A stretch of DNA of 64,000 nt, from IMG/VR virus record IMGVR_UViG_3300032265_001314, positions 27,272 to 91,271 of that record, one strand, 5' to 3'. Source of the stretch: a virus. The number at the start of each line of letters is the position of its first letter. Positions within the stretch are counted from its first letter, which is position 1. Positions 6,830 through 16,067 of the stretch are shown here, piece by piece. The notes beneath the pieces are model-generated. The model saw only the letters and a program-made list of their open reading frames with translations. It searched no databases and was not told the DNA's origin. A program made the translations under genes and the position numbers.

Positions 6830-8881
6830 TCACTTCGTATTTGTACGGTATACTCCATCCCACCCTTCGCCTGGTGGATTCTTAGCATATTCATCACAGC
6901 GGTCTGCCCACATATCGTAATAGCCGTCCATCTTACCATCAAACTTTCCTTTGAGACTTAGTGCTATGCTTTTAGCAATAATAAATCTCTGAGCATTATA
7001 TGCGTTCATCATAGTATTGTGTTCATTCTTAGCATTTTTATATCCAATAGGAACTTTTGAAAGCTCACCTAATACTGTGAATATATTCACACCTTCTTTT
7101 TTACCCTTGACTGCTAGACAATCTAGAGGTAGAGTAAAGTATGCATCTTTCACGTATTCGTTTGTCTTAGGACCTATTACCATTGCGACGTGATATGGCT
7201 TGCTCTGTCCTTCAAGTCTGCTCGCCAAGTTGACGCCGTCCCCGAGACAAGTATAATCGAAACGTTGGCTACTACCCATGTTACCCACAACAACAGTATC
7301 AGTGTTAATGCCCAATCCCATACCAAATGGTGGAACACCTTCAAGCGCAACTTCTCTGTTAAATTCATCTAGGCTTCCTAACATTTCCAATGCTGTCTTT
7401 ACAGCATCCTTTGCGTGTTTTTCATTGCTAAGTGGAGCGTTCCAAAAAGCCATCTGTGCATCGCCGATGTACTTGTCCAGTGTTCCGTGATTCTCCAGTA
7501 TCTTCTTAGTCATCGCTGTCATGTAGCGATTCATTATCTTGGTTAATCCCTGAACATCGCTTCCGTAATGCTCACTAATAGTAGTAAACCCACGAACATC
7601 AGTAAACATGATTGATAGCTCAACTGAGTCTCCTCCCAATGCGAGCAGTTCGGGATTCTTCTGTAACCTAGCTACTAAGTCTGGGCTTAGGTAAGTTCCA
7701 AACTGTTTCTTTATCTGTTGCTTCTGAAGGAACTCGGATACGAATTTAACTCCGTAGGCATGCAGAGCGACCAAGATGATTCCAGATACAAAAATGGTTG
7801 CGTCGCATAACCATAGAGAGCTAGTAAAGAGATACTGACTAAGTAGCACACTCCCGCCGACCAATACAATAACTGAGGCAAGTCCAACATACATCCACCT
7901 TGTTAAAACTAGAAGTAAGATACCAGCAACAACCAATGCGATAGTTTCTGCGCCTTCTGCCCATCCGGGTCTCTGGATATTTACCCCATTTATCATAGTT
8001 CCTAGCACCGCTGCCTGTAGATCTTGTGGCCATATAGCACCCTTTGCTGTTGGTACAGGATTAGCTATACCAGCTGCGGTAGTGCCTACTATAACAACAG
8101 CACCTCCTAGATCATCTGGTAAGTTTATAGCACTGTAGCTCTTGTTAGTCTGGCTCCAGTCTATCCATATGCGTCCTAGATTGTCTGTAGTTATTGCACC
8201 AAACTTAGGTATGCGCATCTTATCAACACCGTCTTCGTTCAGTTTAATCTGCACGGTGCTATCACCTGCCATAACACGGAGAGTTTCTAGAGATAGGTTA
8301 GGATATAGCTTACCACCGCTAGTGATCAATAAGGGTATCCTGCGATTAACACCATCTATCTCAGGTAGTGTATTGATAGTTCCTACACCGACTGCTGCTG
8401 ATTCTAGCTCAGGGATGTTAGCTATGATACCCGGATAGGGTATGATAGTATCCATATATTTTGCGTTAATGACCGCGGCACCCGGATTCTTGGGAGTGTT
8501 TTTTCCCTTGATGCTAGGCACGTTGCTGAGCAAGATGGGGTAGTTTTTCATAGTATTAGCCAATATACTATCACCGCCCATACGATCGGCTTCAGGCATC
8601 ATTATGTTCCAAACGACCAAACCTGCTTTATGTTTATAGAGATCTTCTATTATACCAGCATATACATCGCGTTTAAACGGCCACTGTCCGTACTTGTCTA
8701 GTGTAGCTTCATCTATGTTAACAGTTATTATGTTGTTAGCTGTAGGAGCTTTATTAGTGATGAGAGTATCAAAATAGCGTAGCTTTACGCTTTCTACAAA
8801 GGTAGGGTTAGATAGTTTTATAGCCACTACTAATAATAAAGTTATTAGAGCGGTCCAGGGGCTCAATAATATTCTTTTCAT
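6830..8881 (-). CDS. CHASE2-domain class III adenylate/guanylate cyclase
   Basis: 683 residues. Order: membrane span 8-21, periplasmic CHASE2 sensor about 30-300, three spans about 311-376, linker, then a class III cyclase catalytic domain from about 420. The metal-binding Asp is in MFTDVRGFTTISEHYG (Asp 428) and the second in KYIGDAQMAFW; FDYTCLGDGVNLASRLEG carries the substrate Asp and the transition-state Asn/Arg. All key residues seem present, so an active enzyme making cAMP is likely. It starts 8 bases after the curlin-like gene and is the distal gene of the curli-like operon. CHASE2 cyclases and FecR genes are typical bacterial signalling genes; finding one here is unusual for a phage. 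Confidence 0.9.
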   Translation of the reverse strand: MKRILLSPWTALITLLLVVAIKLSNPTFVESVKLRYFDTLITNKAPTANNIITVNIDEATLDKYGQWPFKRDVYAGIIEDLYKHKAGLVVWNIMMPEADRMGGDSILANTMKNYPILLSNVPSIKGKNTPKNPGAAVINAKYMDTIIPYPGIIANIPELESAAVGVGTINTLPEIDGVNRRIPLLITSGGKLYPNLSLETLRVMAGDSTVQIKLNEDGVDKMRIPKFGAITTDNLGRIWIDWSQTNKSYSAINLPDDLGGAVVIVGTTAAGIANPVPTAKGAIWPQDLQAAVLGTMINGVNIQRPGWAEGAETIALVVAGILLLVLTRWMYVGLASVIVLVGGSVLLSQYLFTSSLWLCDATIFVSGIILVALHAYGVKFVSEFLQKQQIKKQFGTYLSPDLVARLQKNPELLALGGDSVELSIMFTDVRGFTTISEHYGSDVQGLTKIMNRYMTAMTKKILENHGTLDKYIGDAQMAFWNAPLSNEKHAKDAVKTALEMLGSLDEFNREVALEGVPPFGMGLGINTDTVVVGNMGSSQRFDYTCLGDGVNLASRLEGQSKPYHVAMVIGPKTNEYVKDAYFTLPLDCLAVKGKKEGVNIFTVLGELSKVPIGYKNAKNEHNTMMNAYNAQRFIIAKSIALSLKGKFDGKMDGYYDMWADRCDEYAKNPPGEGWDGVYRTNTK

Positions 8882-8889
8882 ACCACTAT

Positions 8890-9426
8890 TTAGTGTTTGG
8901 TATAACTGTAACCACTACAAGGTGGTGTTAGGCATTGGATGCTTAATGATGCTGCATCAGGCACGGTAGCACTATCCTGTATTACATTTGCAGTTATGTT
9001 ATTGCCACTTAGGCTGAGATGGAAAGATTTGTTAGCAGCTCCAGTCTGTGTGATATTAGCAGTGTTATTACTAGTAGGTATATTGGGATCTAAGTTTATT
9101 GCTGCATTATAACTGCCAGTACCTGTTTGTGTTATGTTTAGTGTATTATTGCTGTTGCTATTTGTAACAGGATATGTAAGCGGAGCATTTGGTCCGGTAG
9201 GTAAATTGGGTGGGACACCAATAAATGCTGTATTATTTCCGGTACCCTCTTGTGTTATAGTGACAGCATTATTATCGCCTTTGTTAAGCACGATAGCAGA
9301 ACTATTAGTAGTATTGATTTGATCTATAGCGATGCTATTATTGTTACCGATCTGATCGATATAGACAGTATTTTGTGCATACGCATTTGATATCATTGTC
9401 AGTAGTATCACTATTGTATATCTCAT
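8890..9426 (-). CDS. Curlin-repeat fibre protein 1
   Basis: 178 residues. A signal peptide (VILLTMISNAYA) precedes repeats rich in Asn, Ile, Gln, Thr and Gly of the curlin type: VYIDQIGNNNSIAIDQ, AVTITQEGTGNNTA, TLNITQTGTGSYNA, TANITQTGAANKS. Such repeats fold into stacked beta strands and form amyloid fibres after export through CsgG. The repeats are irregular compared with CsgA, and the C-terminus has two Cys (CLTPPC). Lies 3 bases from the FecR gene. Confidence 0.8.
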   Translation of the reverse strand: MRYTIVILLTMISNAYAQNTVYIDQIGNNNSIAIDQINTTNSSAIVLNKGDNNAVTITQEGTGNNTAFIGVPPNLPTGPNAPLTYPVTNSNSNNTLNITQTGTGSYNAAINLDPNIPTSNNTANITQTGAANKSFHLSLSGNNITANVIQDSATVPDAASLSIQCLTPPCSGYSYTKH

Positions 9427-9429
9427 TTT

Positions 9430-10548
9430 TTACTTACTTTGATTTATGGTTATCTTGGTTCCATTTTGGTTATTAACATTCTGCACTATCGTCACTCCAT
9501 CTTGTACGAGAGTGAGGGTGCTGGGAGAATCCTTATCTAGATTCACAGAAGCAACGTGTCCAGGAGCGATCCTATATAGAGTCAGATTAGTATCTACGAG
9601 CATATACTTTAATCCTGCTGCTTTATTAGGCGGGTACTTAGGCAACATCGTATTGAATGAACTAAGTTGATCGTCTAATAACTGGCTGTTTAATAAATCT
9701 AGCATATTTATTAAGAAGCTAGAGTTGTCCAAATAAGCCATATCTAGCATACTCTGTTGTGTAACGAATGCATCGTCTAGCATACCTGCTGTGTCTAAGA
9801 ATTTTTGATCTAGGAAATTGATATCCAGTGCATTTTTATTATTATCTGCTCCTTTTGCTACTTGCTTTACCTGTTTAGGAGGAGTAACAATTAATAGGTT
9901 ATTGATCTGATCGGGATTGAGATCTAATATAACAGGTTTACTGGGTTTGCTTTCTCTGCTAGCCACTGTAGTAGATTGAAAAGCTTTGTTGAGTATTATC
10001 GTGCCCATACCCGTGTTTACACTAATCTCTCCGACCTTACAGTCTTTTTCTATATCTTTAAACCCAGTAGGGCAGCTTGGAAGAAGTATGGCTAAGGTCC
10101 TGCCTAGCTCATCTACCGTGAGAGTAAAGTCTGTCCCACGAACACCGATAGTCGCGCTAGGTGTATCTATCTTTATGCTTTCAGGAGTATGTTTGGCTAT
10201 CTGACCGCTAGCAAAACGGGCAGTTCCCATCGCTACTTTCATACCAAGCTTACCAGCATCGCTTGTGGTATCATCGTAGACAAAACTATCTATTAAGAGT
10301 CTGCTCTGTTCGGTTATCTCTACTAGGCTATCATCTTTAAAAGTTATCCTAGTTTTGCTTTTAGCTGTAACGATAGTATCGTCCATTTCAACTTCTGTAT
10401 TGATATTAGTCGGGGTGCTCTTCTTGTCTCTCTGTAGTTCAGTGAGACCTGTTTGCTCTGTGATTTTACCTACAGATGTTGCTAAAGACTCAGTTTCCGC
10501 TATGAACAGAAATAGTATTGTTAGAGCCGTTGCTCTTAATTTGTACAT
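9430..10548 (-). CDS. FecR-domain secreted protein
   Basis: 372 residues. Signal peptide of about 23 residues, then a FecR domain (VEMDDTIVTAKSKTRITFKDDS, GTARFASGQIAKHTPESIKI, TPSATIGVRGTDF). The C-terminal third has Leu/Asp-rich helices and a final Asn-rich segment, VTIVQNVNNQNGTKITINQ, that itself resembles a curlin repeat. FecR domains in such proteins sit in the periplasm and are often beside CHASE2 or fibre genes. The first 59 bases overlap the end of the upstream curlin gene. Confidence 0.8.
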   Translation of the reverse strand: MYKLRATALTILFLFIAETESLATSVGKITEQTGLTELQRDKKSTPTNINTEVEMDDTIVTAKSKTRITFKDDSLVEITEQSRLLIDSFVYDDTTSDAGKLGMKVAMGTARFASGQIAKHTPESIKIDTPSATIGVRGTDFTLTVDELGRTLAILLPSCPTGFKDIEKDCKVGEISVNTGMGTIILNKAFQSTTVASRESKPSKPVILDLNPDQINNLLIVTPPKQVKQVAKGADNNKNALDINFLDQKFLDTAGMLDDAFVTQQSMLDMAYLDNSSFLINMLDLLNSQLLDDQLSSFNTMLPKYPPNKAAGLKYMLVDTNLTLYRIAPGHVASVNLDKDSPSTLTLVQDGVTIVQNVNNQNGTKITINQSK

Positions 10549-11176
10549 TGCTGTCTACCGATCCCGATTGGACTACACCTATCGTGTTAGTACTACCTGT
10601 AACACTTACACTTGCTACAAATCCGTTGGCACCAGCTGGACCATCTTGGCTTATATTAACGGCGTTGTACCCACCCACTATGCTGATATTGCTAACCGCA
10701 CCTAAGAGATTATTGCTAGTATTATTGATAAGGGTGCTGTTGTGATCACCCTGTATAGTTGTGCTGCTTTTGCTTTTTGCACCAGTAGTAGTATTAATAG
10801 AGTTGTTTCCACCTTCTGCATTGGCGACTATGATAGCATCAGTACAGGAAGATCCAGCACCGCCGCCTGCACCTGTTCCGCAGTTTACAGTTACAGTATT
10901 AACACTACCGTTTACGTTTGAAGTTAGGCTAGCGCCATCGCCTTGTATAGTAAAGTCACCTACGTTTCCACTGCCTATCTGTGAGATATTAATGATTTGG
11001 TTGTTACCGTGGAACACATTGTTTTTGAGTTCTGTACCAGCAGCATTGTTTGAGCCCGATTGCGTAATCGTGATCGTGCTGTTGCTTCCATTTTGATCCA
11101 TATAGACGCTGTTCACGGTTTGAGCGAAAGCGTTTGTAGATAAGAAAATTAATGCTGCTGCTACTAGGTATTTCAT
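10490..11176 (-). CDS. Curlin-repeat fibre protein 2
   Basis: 228 residues. Signal peptide (VAAALIFLSTNAFA), then about eight curlin-like repeats, e.g. VYMDQNGSNSTITITQSGSNN, IINISQIGSGN, AVNISQDGPAG, TIGVVQSGS. Composition is dominated by Asn, Gly, Ser, Thr, Val and Ile. One repeat contains a Cys pair (VNCGTGAGGGAGSSC). Likely the second fibre subunit or nucleator of the module. Start overlaps the csgG stop. Confidence 0.8.
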   Translation of the reverse strand: MKYLVAAALIFLSTNAFAQTVNSVYMDQNGSNSTITITQSGSNNAAGTELKNNVFHGNNQIINISQIGSGNVGDFTIQGDGASLTSNVNGSVNTVTVNCGTGAGGGAGSSCTDAIIVANAEGGNNSINTTTGAKSKSSTTIQGDHNSTLINNTSNNLLGAVSNISIVGGYNAVNISQDGPAGANGFVASVSVTGSTNTIGVVQSGSVDSNVQIKSNGSNNTISVHSGN

Positions 11177-12033
11177 TTTTTAGCTCCGTCGGGCTTAGTA
11201 CTCTTAGGGACGGCAAATGCCCATAATTTTTTCGCCGCGCCCTGTTTTATCAGATCTGCTACAGCTTCTTCAGTAGCAAGACGAACAGCATAGGTACTCT
11301 GTTCGTTCATGTTGTAACCAGACTCAAGCTGTATGCTCATTGTGTTCTGATCAATAAACTTCATCACGTTTCCGCTCACGCCTGCACTAAGTATGGTTTT
11401 AGTAGCACCTGAAGTAACTAATACTTCACCAGTGGATACGCTTATTAATCGCATAACAACAGTAACCACGTCTGTCCTATACTGTGCAGAAGCACCGATA
11501 CCAAGCATAGCAGCTCCAGCGCCACCGGAAGCTATATTACTATCGTATCCAATTATGCCACCTTCGATCATAACACCCGCGACTAGTAGGGGGCTAAGTG
11601 GTTTAGCTTCTTTACCTTCGTAAGTTTCACGTTGGCTACGTATAAGCTGTCTTTCTTTAACTAGGTTGTCTAATCCTACCCTTTCAATAACTTGGAACCA
11701 TTTTCCCTTGCCAGCGTCCTGTAGTGCTTTGATAAGGAATACTTCAGCACCTTGTGTTACTGCGCTGCTCAATACGGCTACAGTGTCGTTTGGTTTCCTC
11801 TGCCCTGTCTTGTCACTAAAATTATAAACTGCGATAGTTATAGGATCTCCTGCTAATGCAGGAATATCTGCTAGCGGACTTCGTCGAAGCTTTGTTATAG
11901 GTTGGGCAGTTGGTGAAGGGACTCCACTATCGTTATCATTTATAGTATCAGCGATCCTGTCTAAGGTCTTGTTGCTGACACACCCTGCTAATAGCATCGC
12001 TACCAACGGTATCAAGAGGAAAGATTTTTTCAT
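11173..12033 (-). CDS. csgG: CsgG curli secretion channel
   Basis: 286 residues. Lipobox LLAGC puts the lipidated Cys at residue 18. ITIAVYNFSDKTGQRKPND is the diagnostic CsgG N-terminal strand; QVIERVGLDNLVKERQLIR is the conserved helix; GYDSNIASGGAGAAMLGIGAS followed by YRTDVVTVVMRLISVSTGEVL supplies the transmembrane hairpin and next strand. CsgG forms a nonameric outer-membrane pore that exports curlin subunits. It is coupled to csgF upstream (TAATG overlap). Confidence 0.93.
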   Translation of the reverse strand: MKKSFLLIPLVAMLLAGCVSNKTLDRIADTINDNDSGVPSPTAQPITKLRRSPLADIPALAGDPITIAVYNFSDKTGQRKPNDTVAVLSSAVTQGAEVFLIKALQDAGKGKWFQVIERVGLDNLVKERQLIRSQRETYEGKEAKPLSPLLVAGVMIEGGIIGYDSNIASGGAGAAMLGIGASAQYRTDVVTVVMRLISVSTGEVLVTSGATKTILSAGVSGNVMKFIDQNTMSIQLESGYNMNEQSTYAVRLATEEAVADLIKQGAAKKLWAFAVPKSTKPDGAKK

Positions 12034-12488
12034 TAGAATTTAAATCCTCCCATCGGAACTGATAGATTTGTTTGATTACCGCTTTGATCTGTTATGGTAA
12101 GATTAATAGTATTAGTAGACAGATCCTGCACCCAACTAATAGTGCTACCTTGGAAATCCATAGATCCTGATGTACTAGTTCCGCTAAACATAGCATTGCT
12201 TAACTGCAAACTCAGCTGTGCATATATGCGAGATTCTAAGTTGTTGAGAAACTTCTGTAGGTTGGTATTTTGCAATGCGGCTTTAACAGCGTCTGCATCG
12301 GCTTTGCGCTGCGCATCACGGGCCTGCTGTCGAGTATACTCTTCGTTCTCAATCGTGAGCACTTGTGATCCCCAACCTATGCCAGAAAATGTTGGATTCT
12401 TAAACTGGAATACCATTTCACTAGAAAACGCAGGTGCAGGAGAAATAAACACAAGGCAGGCTATTATATATGAATAGTATTTGACCAT
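12033..12488 (-). CDS. csgF: CsgF-like curli assembly factor
   Basis: 151 residues with a signal peptide (IIACLVFISPAPAFSS). The mature N-terminus EMVFQFKNPTFSGIGWGSQ matches the CsgF pattern (LVYQ-x-x-NPNFGG-N), the segment that plugs into the CsgG pore. A helix rich in Gln, Ala and Lys and a C-terminal beta region follow. First gene of the module; Shine-Dalgarno AGAGGAG. No CsgE-like or CsgC-like gene is seen nearby. Confidence 0.88.
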   Translation of the reverse strand: MVKYYSYIIACLVFISPAPAFSSEMVFQFKNPTFSGIGWGSQVLTIENEEYTRQQARDAQRKADADAVKAALQNTNLQKFLNNLESRIYAQLSLQLSNAMFSGTSTSGSMDFQGSTISWVQDLSTNTINLTITDQSGNQTNLSVPMGGFKF

Positions 12489-12501
12489 AACAACTCCTCT
12501 G

Positions 12502-12528
12502 TTATTTAAACATTATACACGTATTTAA
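12502..12528 (-). promoter_or_regulatory. Candidate promoter region of the curli-like operon
   Basis: Minus strand carries two late-type octamers, TTAAATAC (12521-12528) and TTAAATAA (12502-12509), with an extended -10-like TGTATAAT between them. Followed by a Shine-Dalgarno and the csgF start. Which element is used cannot be told from sequence. Confidence 0.4.
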
Positions 12529-12544
12529 TCAGATAATATAATGA

Positions 12545-13846
12545 TTAGGATGCTTTACAGACGAATTCCTCAAACTTTCCGTTGGGAGGGAGTGGCCATT
12601 CCTTTTCATAACGTGTAACCGTATAGGTAAATGCATCACCTAGTGCCTTACGAGCGATAGCTATTAGAGCTTCTCTCTGTGTCTCCGTTATAGGATCGTC
12701 TGTTACTATCTTATATTCGATCATTTCTCTGCTGTGCTGTATGACCTGATACTTGCGTATGATAAAGTCTAGCTCGTCAAAGTTATACATACCAACCATG
12801 GGCCAATAGCGCCTACCATCCGGCTGTATGATTAGATTGCGTTCTCTACCTACTACACGCTTTAGTGTTAGCAATCCTCTACCACAACTGCATTCCGGTC
12901 CACGTTCAGCATAGTCGCCTATAGAATAGCGTATCATTGGACTAGCATAATTGTGTAGATCAGTAACTACTACCCTGCCAATAGACCCCGCTGTGACTGG
13001 AGCACCTCGATCGTCTACAACTTCTACTACGAGATTTTGATCCATAGTATGATAGAGATCGCTGTCTGGGCATTTAGCTGCGATAGAACCCATCTCTTGG
13101 CTGCTATATGAATCTTCGATATCTAATCCAAATAGCTGCTTAGTCCTAACTCTGAGGCTATCGCTAACAGTCTCGCCTATAGTTTTGATATGTTTAAGTT
13201 TGAACTGGGGAATATCCTTCTCCCATATATCTAGCAGGGCCTTTAGATTGTTGGGATATACGATGAGGATGTTAGGATTAAAGCCGCGCAATAGCCTATC
13301 TTGTTCTTTGATATCAGTCCATATATTGATAGACAGCATAGGTCCAGTTTCGTGCATTAGCGCATAAGGAGCACCCCAGTTAGATATTTCTTTATTTTCA
13401 TGGTGTCCTGCTCGTATAGAAGCTAACCTTGACTTAAAGTCTCTCTTGTGCCAAAGTATCTCTTGATAGTTGAATGCGTAGAAGAACTGTGCTACTGTAT
13501 CTGTAGCTTTGATTACTACAGGTTCGCCTGTTGACCCTGAGGTCTTGACTACGCCCGGCTTGCCGTGATCCTTTGGTACTTCTCTAGCAAAGAAACTTTC
13601 ACCTGCCGATTGTATATCTCTACGAGAAAGCAAAGGTAGGGCAGTGATATTATCTACCGATATACCTTTAGGCTGTAATCCGGACACTCTTATGCGTTCT
13701 AGGAACCATTCACTGTTCTTCACGTGATGATTTACTAATGACTTGAGCTTTACGGTCTGTATATCCCTAAGAGCCTTGGGAGTATACCACTGAAGCTGTG
13801 ATAGAGTAGCCGTTAATGTCTTGAGTGCTTCTATCTTACTTGCCAT
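12545..13846 (-). CDS. CapK/phenylacetate-CoA ligase-like adenylating enzyme
   Basis: 433 residues. VVKTSGSTGEPVVIKATD is the AMP-binding P-loop; YSSQEMGSIAAKCP and SPMIRYSIGDYAERG are the A5/A7-like motifs of the PaaK/CapK branch of the ANL superfamily. These enzymes activate a carboxylate as acyl-AMP. It is the last gene of an eight-gene overlapping operon and starts inside the 3' end of a methyltransferase gene. Contains one copy of the AGACCCCGCTGT repeat (12983), read antisense to the gene. Substrate unknown. Confidence 0.8.
   Translation of the reverse strand: MASKIEALKTLTATLSQLQWYTPKALRDIQTVKLKSLVNHHVKNSEWFLERIRVSGLQPKGISVDNITALPLLSRRDIQSAGESFFAREVPKDHGKPGVVKTSGSTGEPVVIKATDTVAQFFYAFNYQEILWHKRDFKSRLASIRAGHHENKEISNWGAPYALMHETGPMLSINIWTDIKEQDRLLRGFNPNILIVYPNNLKALLDIWEKDIPQFKLKHIKTIGETVSDSLRVRTKQLFGLDIEDSYSSQEMGSIAAKCPDSDLYHTMDQNLVVEVVDDRGAPVTAGSIGRVVVTDLHNYASPMIRYSIGDYAERGPECSCGRGLLTLKRVVGRERNLIIQPDGRRYWPMVGMYNFDELDFIIRKYQVIQHSREMIEYKIVTDDPITETQREALIAIARKALGDAFTYTVTRYEKEWPLPPNGKFEEFVCKAS
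12983..12994 (+). repeat. AGACCCCGCTGT repeat, copy 1
   Basis: Exact 12-mer inside the CapK-like gene, + strand. See the finding on this repeat. Confidence 0.85.
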
Positions 13847-14606
13847 CTTTTTTCCAAACTATGATAGGGCAAGTGTCTGCTAGATCATATCCTGTAGTTT
13901 CTACAAAATCTGCAATATCAAATACACACACCCACTGCTGCCTGTCTGGCACAAAAGTCACTGTGTCTATGTTTTCATATAGATCTATCGTATTGATATC
14001 ATCTATATTCCATCCCGTGCTCATGGCAACATATTTTCGATCCAGTGCTATCTCATTAAATAGATCTCTAACTTTTGCTAGCTCAACTGGTCCGTTATTT
14101 TTTGCTGCTATATAATAGACCATCTTCCATTTGAATCCGTTCCATCCTAACCCAGTGCGGGCTTGTAGGTCGTATTTTAATTCTTCTATCGTAACTGGTA
14201 TCCTTGGGCGTTCAAACACACGCTGTATCAATCGACCATTTGGTTTTAACCAAAGCTTACACTTGTTTGCAAAGTTAACCATATTGTCTAATTTACCTAA
14301 CAGTCCCAAAGCACCGTCACTTATGATATTTCCAAACTGTCCTGGAGACCAAGTCATTGTTTTCCAATCAGCTAGAATGGCTTTTTTGGATTCGGTATCT
14401 CCGGGCCAAACAGTATCTATCATGTGTTGATTAACATCTACTGCTAGCAGGTTATCAAATAGCGGATGGAATTCCGGTGTTACACCTAGCAATAGAGTCT
14501 CACCCGTAACACAGAGATCTCGCATCTGCTGTGCTACTTGAGTAGTAGGACGCAATGGTGGTGCTAGTCTATTCCAGCTAGCACTATGCTTGGGTAATGG
14601 ATTCAT
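13836..14606 (-). CDS. SAM-dependent methyltransferase-like protein
   Basis: 256 residues. ETLLLGVTPEF corresponds to motif I of a Rossmann methyltransferase (glycine-poor variant), LLAVDVNQHMID to motif II and GQFGNIISDGALGLL to motif IV; the fold therefore looks right although the usual G-x-G is reduced. Overlaps both neighbours in the operon. Substrate not recognised. Confidence 0.65.
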   Translation of the reverse strand: MNPLPKHSASWNRLAPPLRPTTQVAQQMRDLCVTGETLLLGVTPEFHPLFDNLLAVDVNQHMIDTVWPGDTESKKAILADWKTMTWSPGQFGNIISDGALGLLGKLDNMVNFANKCKLWLKPNGRLIQRVFERPRIPVTIEELKYDLQARTGLGWNGFKWKMVYYIAAKNNGPVELAKVRDLFNEIALDRKYVAMSTGWNIDDINTIDLYENIDTVTFVPDRQQWVCVFDIADFVETTGYDLADTCPIIVWKKDGK

Positions 14607-15195
14607 TTTGTTTCCCTAATAGATAGTTAAGAACCATTCCATATAGTGGAACGATGATCGCCGATGCAAATATCAGCTTGCCAAGCACACCGTTAGTGGC
14701 TACTTCAAACCAATGCTCTGCCATAAATGCGTTTGCACTTCCAATAAATGCTGCTGCGAAGAACAAGTATGTTGATAGCGCCATCATAACATTGCCACTA
14801 ATTAATGGAGCGATCCACCACTGTGTATACTTTTCGCGTAGAAACTGGAATACATATACATCTAGTAACTGTGCTACAATGTAGCTAAATCCACTAGCAA
14901 GGGCTACTCGTACAGCGACCGATTCCGGAGCACCACTAGCCATTATAACTAGTATGCTAGCGAGGATACCTGGGATAAAACTTACTGCCACTACTAGCCT
15001 AGCCGTGTTCTTGCCTATCAATCTTACCGTTAGATCAGTTAGCAAGAATACCAATGGGTAGACTAACGTACTGTAGGCAATCGGACTATCAAACACCGTA
15101 AATTTGAAGTTAACTAAAAAGTTGCTAAATGCAATCACTGCTGTATGTAATAGCATTAATCGTAATAAAATATTCTTATCTATGTTGTTAAACAT
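14584..15195 (-). CDS. VUT-family (YhhQ-like) transporter
   Basis: 203 residues with about six membrane spans. The FDSPIAYSTLVYPLVFLLTD segment continued by LTVRLIGKNTAR is the hallmark of the VUT family (x-L-x-T-D-x-x-x-R-x-x-G-x-x-x-A-R). YhhQ imports queuosine precursors such as preQ0 into cells. In phages, such transporters have been linked to 7-deazaguanine modification of tRNA or DNA; no such modifying enzyme is visible in this window. Overlaps both flanking methyltransferase genes. Confidence 0.85.
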   Translation of the reverse strand: MFNNIDKNILLRLMLLHTAVIAFSNFLVNFKFTVFDSPIAYSTLVYPLVFLLTDLTVRLIGKNTARLVVAVSFIPGILASILVIMASGAPESVAVRVALASGFSYIVAQLLDVYVFQFLREKYTQWWIAPLISGNVMMALSTYLFFAAAFIGSANAFMAEHWFEVATNGVLGKLIFASAIIVPLYGMVLNYLLGKQNESITQA

Positions 15196-16067
15196 TAAAT
15201 GGTTCCTTTCGCATTATCGTCTCGCCATTCCATTATTTCTTTGTGCTCGCTATCTATTAGCTCGCTATAGCTCATTGGTTTAGCTTTGCTATCACGCACG
15301 AATGCTAATAGAAATCTCTTGCCGAAACCGTAATGTTCTGGATATTCTTTCTTAAGCGTATTGTATCCTCGTATATCTTCCTTGTAACCCAAACGATTCA
15401 TTATAATCTTGAGTGCGCCCATGCTGGGTAAGATCCCTAGTATGTTGCTGACTGCTTCGTGATTGTCATGATGCATCATCTTACCATTATCATTGTAGCT
15501 AACAAATGGGTAACCGTATTCAACACCGAGCATTAGCTTATGTAAGCTCTCATATGATTCTTCTCCCTTTAGTTTTCCTATCTCATTAATCAAAGGTAAT
15601 AAAAAAGGGATAGGTGGATGTATGCTTTCGATCACTATAGTATTAGCACAAGTTGCCATAGCAGTTAGGACAGGAAGGAAATTGGTGATAGCGTGTAGCA
15701 CTCCACCAATGATTATATAATCGTATTCTTCCAAATTGTTCTCAAGGAAGGTTTCACAGCTATCTGTTACGATATCCCAGTTATCTAAGTACCCATAATA
15801 TTTGGTGAGATTTTGATCAGCGATAGCTGCCAATGGTTTGCTTATTTCCACACCTACATATTTCTTAGCTCCGTTGCTTAAAGCATATGCTCCAAATGCT
15901 CCTAGACAGCAACCTAAATCCAGCACTGATTTATCTTTTAAAAACTGTGGGGGTATCCAAGCTTCATATCTTGCTAGCTGCGTTTCTGCAGTGAATTCCC
16001 GTTCGATAGCTTGATCAGTGCGTGGATCTCTAGTGATAAAGTCTGTCTGTGTTTCAAATATGTTCAA
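15195..16067 (-). CDS. SAM-dependent methyltransferase
   Basis: 290 residues. KSVLDLGCCLGAFGAYALSN is a clear motif I, KKYVGVEISKPLAAIADQN motif II, EYDYIIIGGVLHAI motif IV. A long C-terminal region follows. Starts 14 bases inside the DNA-glycosylase gene and abuts the VUT transporter gene. Acceptor substrate unknown; its operon suggests nucleoside or small-molecule modification, which is an inference. Confidence 0.8.
   Translation of the reverse strand: MNIFETQTDFITRDPRTDQAIEREFTAETQLARYEAWIPPQFLKDKSVLDLGCCLGAFGAYALSNGAKKYVGVEISKPLAAIADQNLTKYYGYLDNWDIVTDSCETFLENNLEEYDYIIIGGVLHAITNFLPVLTAMATCANTIVIESIHPPIPFLLPLINEIGKLKGEESYESLHKLMLGVEYGYPFVSYNDNGKMMHHDNHEAVSNILGILPSMGALKIIMNRLGYKEDIRGYNTLKKEYPEHYGFGKRFLLAFVRDSKAKPMSYSELIDSEHKEIMEWRDDNAKGTI

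Noticed and set aside
8886-8893. CTAAATAG before the cyclase gene as a separate late promoter
   Set aside because: It overlaps the stop codon of the curlin-like gene within an otherwise continuous operon.
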